A DNA stretch of 64,000 nucleotides. Source: Lachnospiraceae bacterium UBA7143 (GTDB lineage Bacteria > Bacillota > Clostridia > Lachnospirales > Lachnospiraceae). Under the pieces are notes generated by a model. That model saw only the letters and a program-made list of their open reading frames with translations, did no database searches and had not been told where the DNA came from. Below are positions 61,834-64,000 of the stretch, in pieces (the first letter of the stretch is position 1; each line of letters opens with the position of its first letter). The translations under genes were made by a program, and so were the position numbers. The stretch is taken from contig DKWV01000024.1 of assembly GCA_002491905.1 (NCBI GenBank), forward strand, positions 1-64,000, in the 5' to 3' direction.

Positions 61834-62586
61834 TTAAATCACATAGTCGTAATCCCGAATGATCCTGCGGAGAAACTGTCTCGTTCTCTCCTCCTTCGGC
61901 GCTGTGAATATATCCCCGGCGGAGCCCTCCTCCACAACCACGCCGCCGTCCATAAAGACAACCCTGCTTGCCACTTCCTCGGCAAATTTCATCTCGTGGG
62001 TCACGATGACCATTGTGATTCCTTCCTCCGCCAGTTCTTTTATGACCTCCAGTACGCCGCCGACAAGTTCCGGATCCAGCGCCGAGGTTGGCTCATCAAG
62101 AAGTACGATATCCGGCTTTACCGCTACCGCCCGGGCTATCCCCACCCGCTGCTGCTGGCCGCCGGAGAGCTGCCCCGGATAGTAGTCGCAGCGCTCTGAG
62201 AGCCCCACTCTGGCGAGCGCCTCCCTGGCAGTCTTCTCCGCCTCGCGTTTCGGTACCTTCCTCGCCACCGTCAGCCCTTCCATGACATTCTCCAGGGCCG
62301 TCTTGTTGCGGAATAGGTTATAGTTCTGGAAAACAAAGGAAATTTTCTTTCTGATCAGCGATACTTCCCTGCGGCCCGCCTTATTTAAATCCAAATGAAG
62401 CTCTCCCCAGTCCATGCTTCCCTCATCCGCTCTCTCCAGAAAGTTCAGGCTGCGCAAAAAGGTAGTTTTGCCGGATCCGCTGGGGCCTAAAATGACTATC
62501 ACATCCCCCTGCCCGACAGACAGGGACACCCCTTTCAACACTTCATTTCCCTGAAAAGATTTATGTACATTCCTGATTTCCAGCAT
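61834..62586 (-). CDS. ABC transporter ATP-binding protein, polar amino acid type
   Basis: 250 residues from the ATG at 62586 behind GGAGG. Walker A is GPSGSGKTT (about 34-42), the Q-loop lies in SFVFQNYNLFRNKTALENV, the signature is LSGGQQQRVGIARAVA, Walker B is IVLLDEPTSALDP, and the switch His is in IVTHEMKFAEEVA. Close in type to GlnQ/TcyN ATPases that drive uptake of amino acids such as glutamine or cystine. The permease at 63550 is its membrane partner. A methyltransferase-like gene lies between them, and no binding protein is in the window. Confidence 0.92.
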   Translation of the reverse strand: MLEIRNVHKSFQGNEVLKGVSLSVGQGDVIVILGPSGSGKTTFLRSLNFLERADEGSMDWGELHLDLNKAGRREVSLIRKKISFVFQNYNLFRNKTALENVMEGLTVARKVPKREAEKTAREALARVGLSERCDYYPGQLSGGQQQRVGIARAVAVKPDIVLLDEPTSALDPELVGGVLEVIKELAEEGITMVIVTHEMKFAEEVASRVVFMDGGVVVEEGSAGDIFTAPKEERTRQFLRRIIRDYDYVI

Positions 62587-62588
62587 AT

Positions 62589-63593
62589 TTATGCCTCCGC
62601 CGCTTTTTCTCTCACCCATTTTAGTCTCTCGATATCAATATCACTCGGCACTGTGCAGTCCGCCCCGATAATGACCCCTTCCCTGCCGGTTTCCGCAAGC
62701 AGTTTTTCCACATATCCCTCAATCTCCTGTCTCGTCCCGGAGTAAAGCAGTCCTTCCTTTACATTGTCAAAGCCGCCGATAACCGCCTTCCCGCCGAAAA
62801 ATTTCTTTCCCTCGGCAAGCCCCAGATTTTCCGCATGGACTGCCCAGTTTACTACTTCCACGGGATAGTCCTGATAGACGGAGAGAATATTTTTATTTCC
62901 CGCATAGCCGCAGATGTGAAGAATGTTGTCGGGGCTTACCTTCTCCGCCGTCTCCAGCACCCTGACCTCACTTGGCGACACGAAAGCGGAATAGATCTGG
63001 GCAGGAACCGCGCGGTCCGGATTGTTGACACTCAGGTAAATACCGTCTGCCAGACCCGGCTTCACTACGCGCTTTGTCAGAGTATTCAGGCCCTCCGCCA
63101 GCACATCCAGGGCATAGGCCACGGCCTCCCCATCCTGTTCAAGGAATGTTTTCAGCCGCTTAAGCCCCAGAGGTCTGCTGCCCGCGGGCGACAATCCCGA
63201 CAGCAGCTGGTTGAAAGGTGAAAATTCATTGAAAAAGAGAAGCGTATCCTCTCCGAAGATTTCCCGCACGCCTTTTACCAACTCTTCATTTCTGTCATAA
63301 AAAGGATGGTCCCCGGGCAGCGCCTCCAGCTTTCTCAGATCCGCCGCCGTCTCCACGCCGGTAAAGTCATAGGGCAGGAAAAACAGCCCGTCCGTCATAA
63401 TTTTCACAAAATCAGGGTCAAAAGCTTCCTTAAACTTTCTGTGTCCCTCCAGATTCTTCCGAAGAAGCTCCGGGCGCTGCAAAGCCGCGTTAAACTCATC
63501 CCCTTCCAGAAAATGATGCCAGAACCCCACCGGGATCCGCTCCGTCTTTTCATTGTGAAACGCCTTTAATACCAGTTCTCTCTTTGTACTCAT
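62589..63593 (-). CDS. UroD/MtaA-family protein, possible corrinoid-linked methyltransferase
   Basis: 334 residues of the uroporphyrinogen-decarboxylase-like TIM barrel. It keeps the zinc-binding triad of MtaA/MtbA/CmuA-type methyltransferases (His226 and Cys228 in NILHICGYAG, Cys313 in GADCTVPSD), which is not a feature of HemE. It would therefore move a methyl group between a cobamide and a thiol or substrate rather than make haem. The ATG at 63593 follows GGAG and overlaps the permease end by 44 bp. The ATPase gene begins 2 bp after its stop. It is thus translationally embedded in an ABC transporter operon. Confidence 0.8.
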   Translation of the reverse strand: MSTKRELVLKAFHNEKTERIPVGFWHHFLEGDEFNAALQRPELLRKNLEGHRKFKEAFDPDFVKIMTDGLFFLPYDFTGVETAADLRKLEALPGDHPFYDRNEELVKGVREIFGEDTLLFFNEFSPFNQLLSGLSPAGSRPLGLKRLKTFLEQDGEAVAYALDVLAEGLNTLTKRVVKPGLADGIYLSVNNPDRAVPAQIYSAFVSPSEVRVLETAEKVSPDNILHICGYAGNKNILSVYQDYPVEVVNWAVHAENLGLAEGKKFFGGKAVIGGFDNVKEGLLYSGTRQEIEGYVEKLLAETGREGVIIGADCTVPSDIDIERLKWVREKAAEA

Positions 63594-64000
63594 AACTTAA
63601 TCTCCTCTCAATCAACCAAAACACGCCTTCTATAGAAAGGCACAACAGTATGTAAATAACCAAAATTACGGTGTATGCCTCCGCATACCGGTAGTTCAGC
63701 GCCGCACCGAGCTTTGCCGTCTGGGTCAGATCCTTCACCGTCATCATAAAGGCCAGCGAAGTATTCTTCACCAGCGCCACCATCAGATTACAGAGGTTTG
63801 GAACCGCTCCCCGCAGCGCCTGAGGCAGCACAATCCTCGTATAAGCCTGAAATCCGCTTAAACCGACGCCATATGCCGCTTCCATCTGCCCTTTGTCCAC
63901 CGCTCCGATGGCAGAACGGAATACTTCGGTAAGAAAGGCAATGGCGGACAGGGTAAAGATAAAGTAGGCGTAGGCAGCTCCCGGAATACTGCGGTACACA
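63550..64000 (-). CDS. ABC transporter permease, polar amino acid type (partial, cut by window edge)
   Basis: The C-terminal 149 residues are visible; the gene continues beyond position 64000. The EAA loop that contacts the ATPase is EAAYGVGLSGFQAYTRIVLP followed by QALRGAVPNLCN. Helices include FIFTLSAIAFLTEVFRSAIG and YTVILVIYILLCLSIEGVFW. It matches the HisM/GlnP type of amino acid permease. Its end overlaps the UroD-like gene by 44 bp. Confidence 0.9.
   Translation of the reverse strand, partial: VYRSIPGAAYAYFIFTLSAIAFLTEVFRSAIGAVDKGQMEAAYGVGLSGFQAYTRIVLPQALRGAVPNLCNLMVALVKNTSLAFMMTVKDLTQTAKLGAALNYRYAEAYTVILVIYILLCLSIEGVFWLIERRLSYEYKERTGIKGVSQ

Overview
The window looks like chromosomal DNA from a strictly anaerobic, low-to-mid-GC Firmicute of the Clostridia, most likely a Lachnospiraceae-type gut commensal. 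Supporting signs are a class II GalT beside GalK, a T-box in front of an archaeal-type prolyl-tRNA synthetase, a PerR / reverse-rubrerythrin / rubredoxin group, BlaI/M56 and VanW-family proteins, several SigA-type promoters, and strong GGAGG ribosome binding sites. No rRNA or tRNA gene was seen. Names rest on motifs read by eye, not on database searches.

Positions 1-18,600 are accessory. A LysR regulator (292-1164, minus) diverges from a plus-strand redox cluster (1333-6672). The cluster holds an alpha/beta hydrolase, two flavodoxin-fold reductases, a cyclophilin-like protein, an aldo/keto reductase and a flavodoxin that both carry lipoprotein signals, and a histidine-rich membrane protein. 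Next is the remnant of an integrative mobilizable element (7027 to about 12,292): mobC, a hairpin-rich possible oriT, two HTH proteins, a replication initiator and its DnaC-like partner, TnpW and a TnpX-like serine recombinase. No relaxase gene is seen. The element abuts a type I restriction operon (hsdR-hsdM-hsdS, minus strand) whose hsdS is cut to 45 codons at the junction. A DUF4062 protein lies upstream of hsdR. The hsd/DUF4062 stretch is visibly richer in A+T than its surroundings.

From 18,700 the window reads as core chromosome. An htrA-like/yhaM/rlmD operon (minus) diverges from mutS2 and a two-component system (plus). A minus-strand operon follows: small membrane protein, VanW, AIR-synthase-like protein, Lrp, aminotransferase, trmL. 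Then come a TPR-like protein, a DnaQ-type exonuclease, an XRE regulator, galK-galT with an AraC regulator, a frameshifted MATE transporter behind a well-formed terminator/antiterminator leader, a cell-wall amidase, a BlaI/M56 pair, and T-box-proS.

From 46,600 to the end: an Rpn-type nuclease, an O-antigen-ligase-like protein, an AI-2E/YtvI-like protein, a pseudouridine synthase, a second two-component system, the PerR oxidative-stress group, an HPr-like protein lacking the phospho-histidine, a sugar isomerase/epimerase, hsp20, an ECF sigma / anti-sigma-like / VWA lipoprotein operon, and a transglutaminase-like protein. The last genes are an amino-acid-type ABC transporter with a UroD/MtaA-type methyltransferase between permease and ATPase; the permease runs off the right edge.

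The observations I rate highest are the hsdS truncation by the element, the candidate regulatory RNA ahead of the MATE gene, the exported redox cluster, an HtrA-like protein with all three catalytic residues replaced, the ABC-linked methyltransferase, and a run of three 3-nt-loop hairpins in the htrA-like leader.
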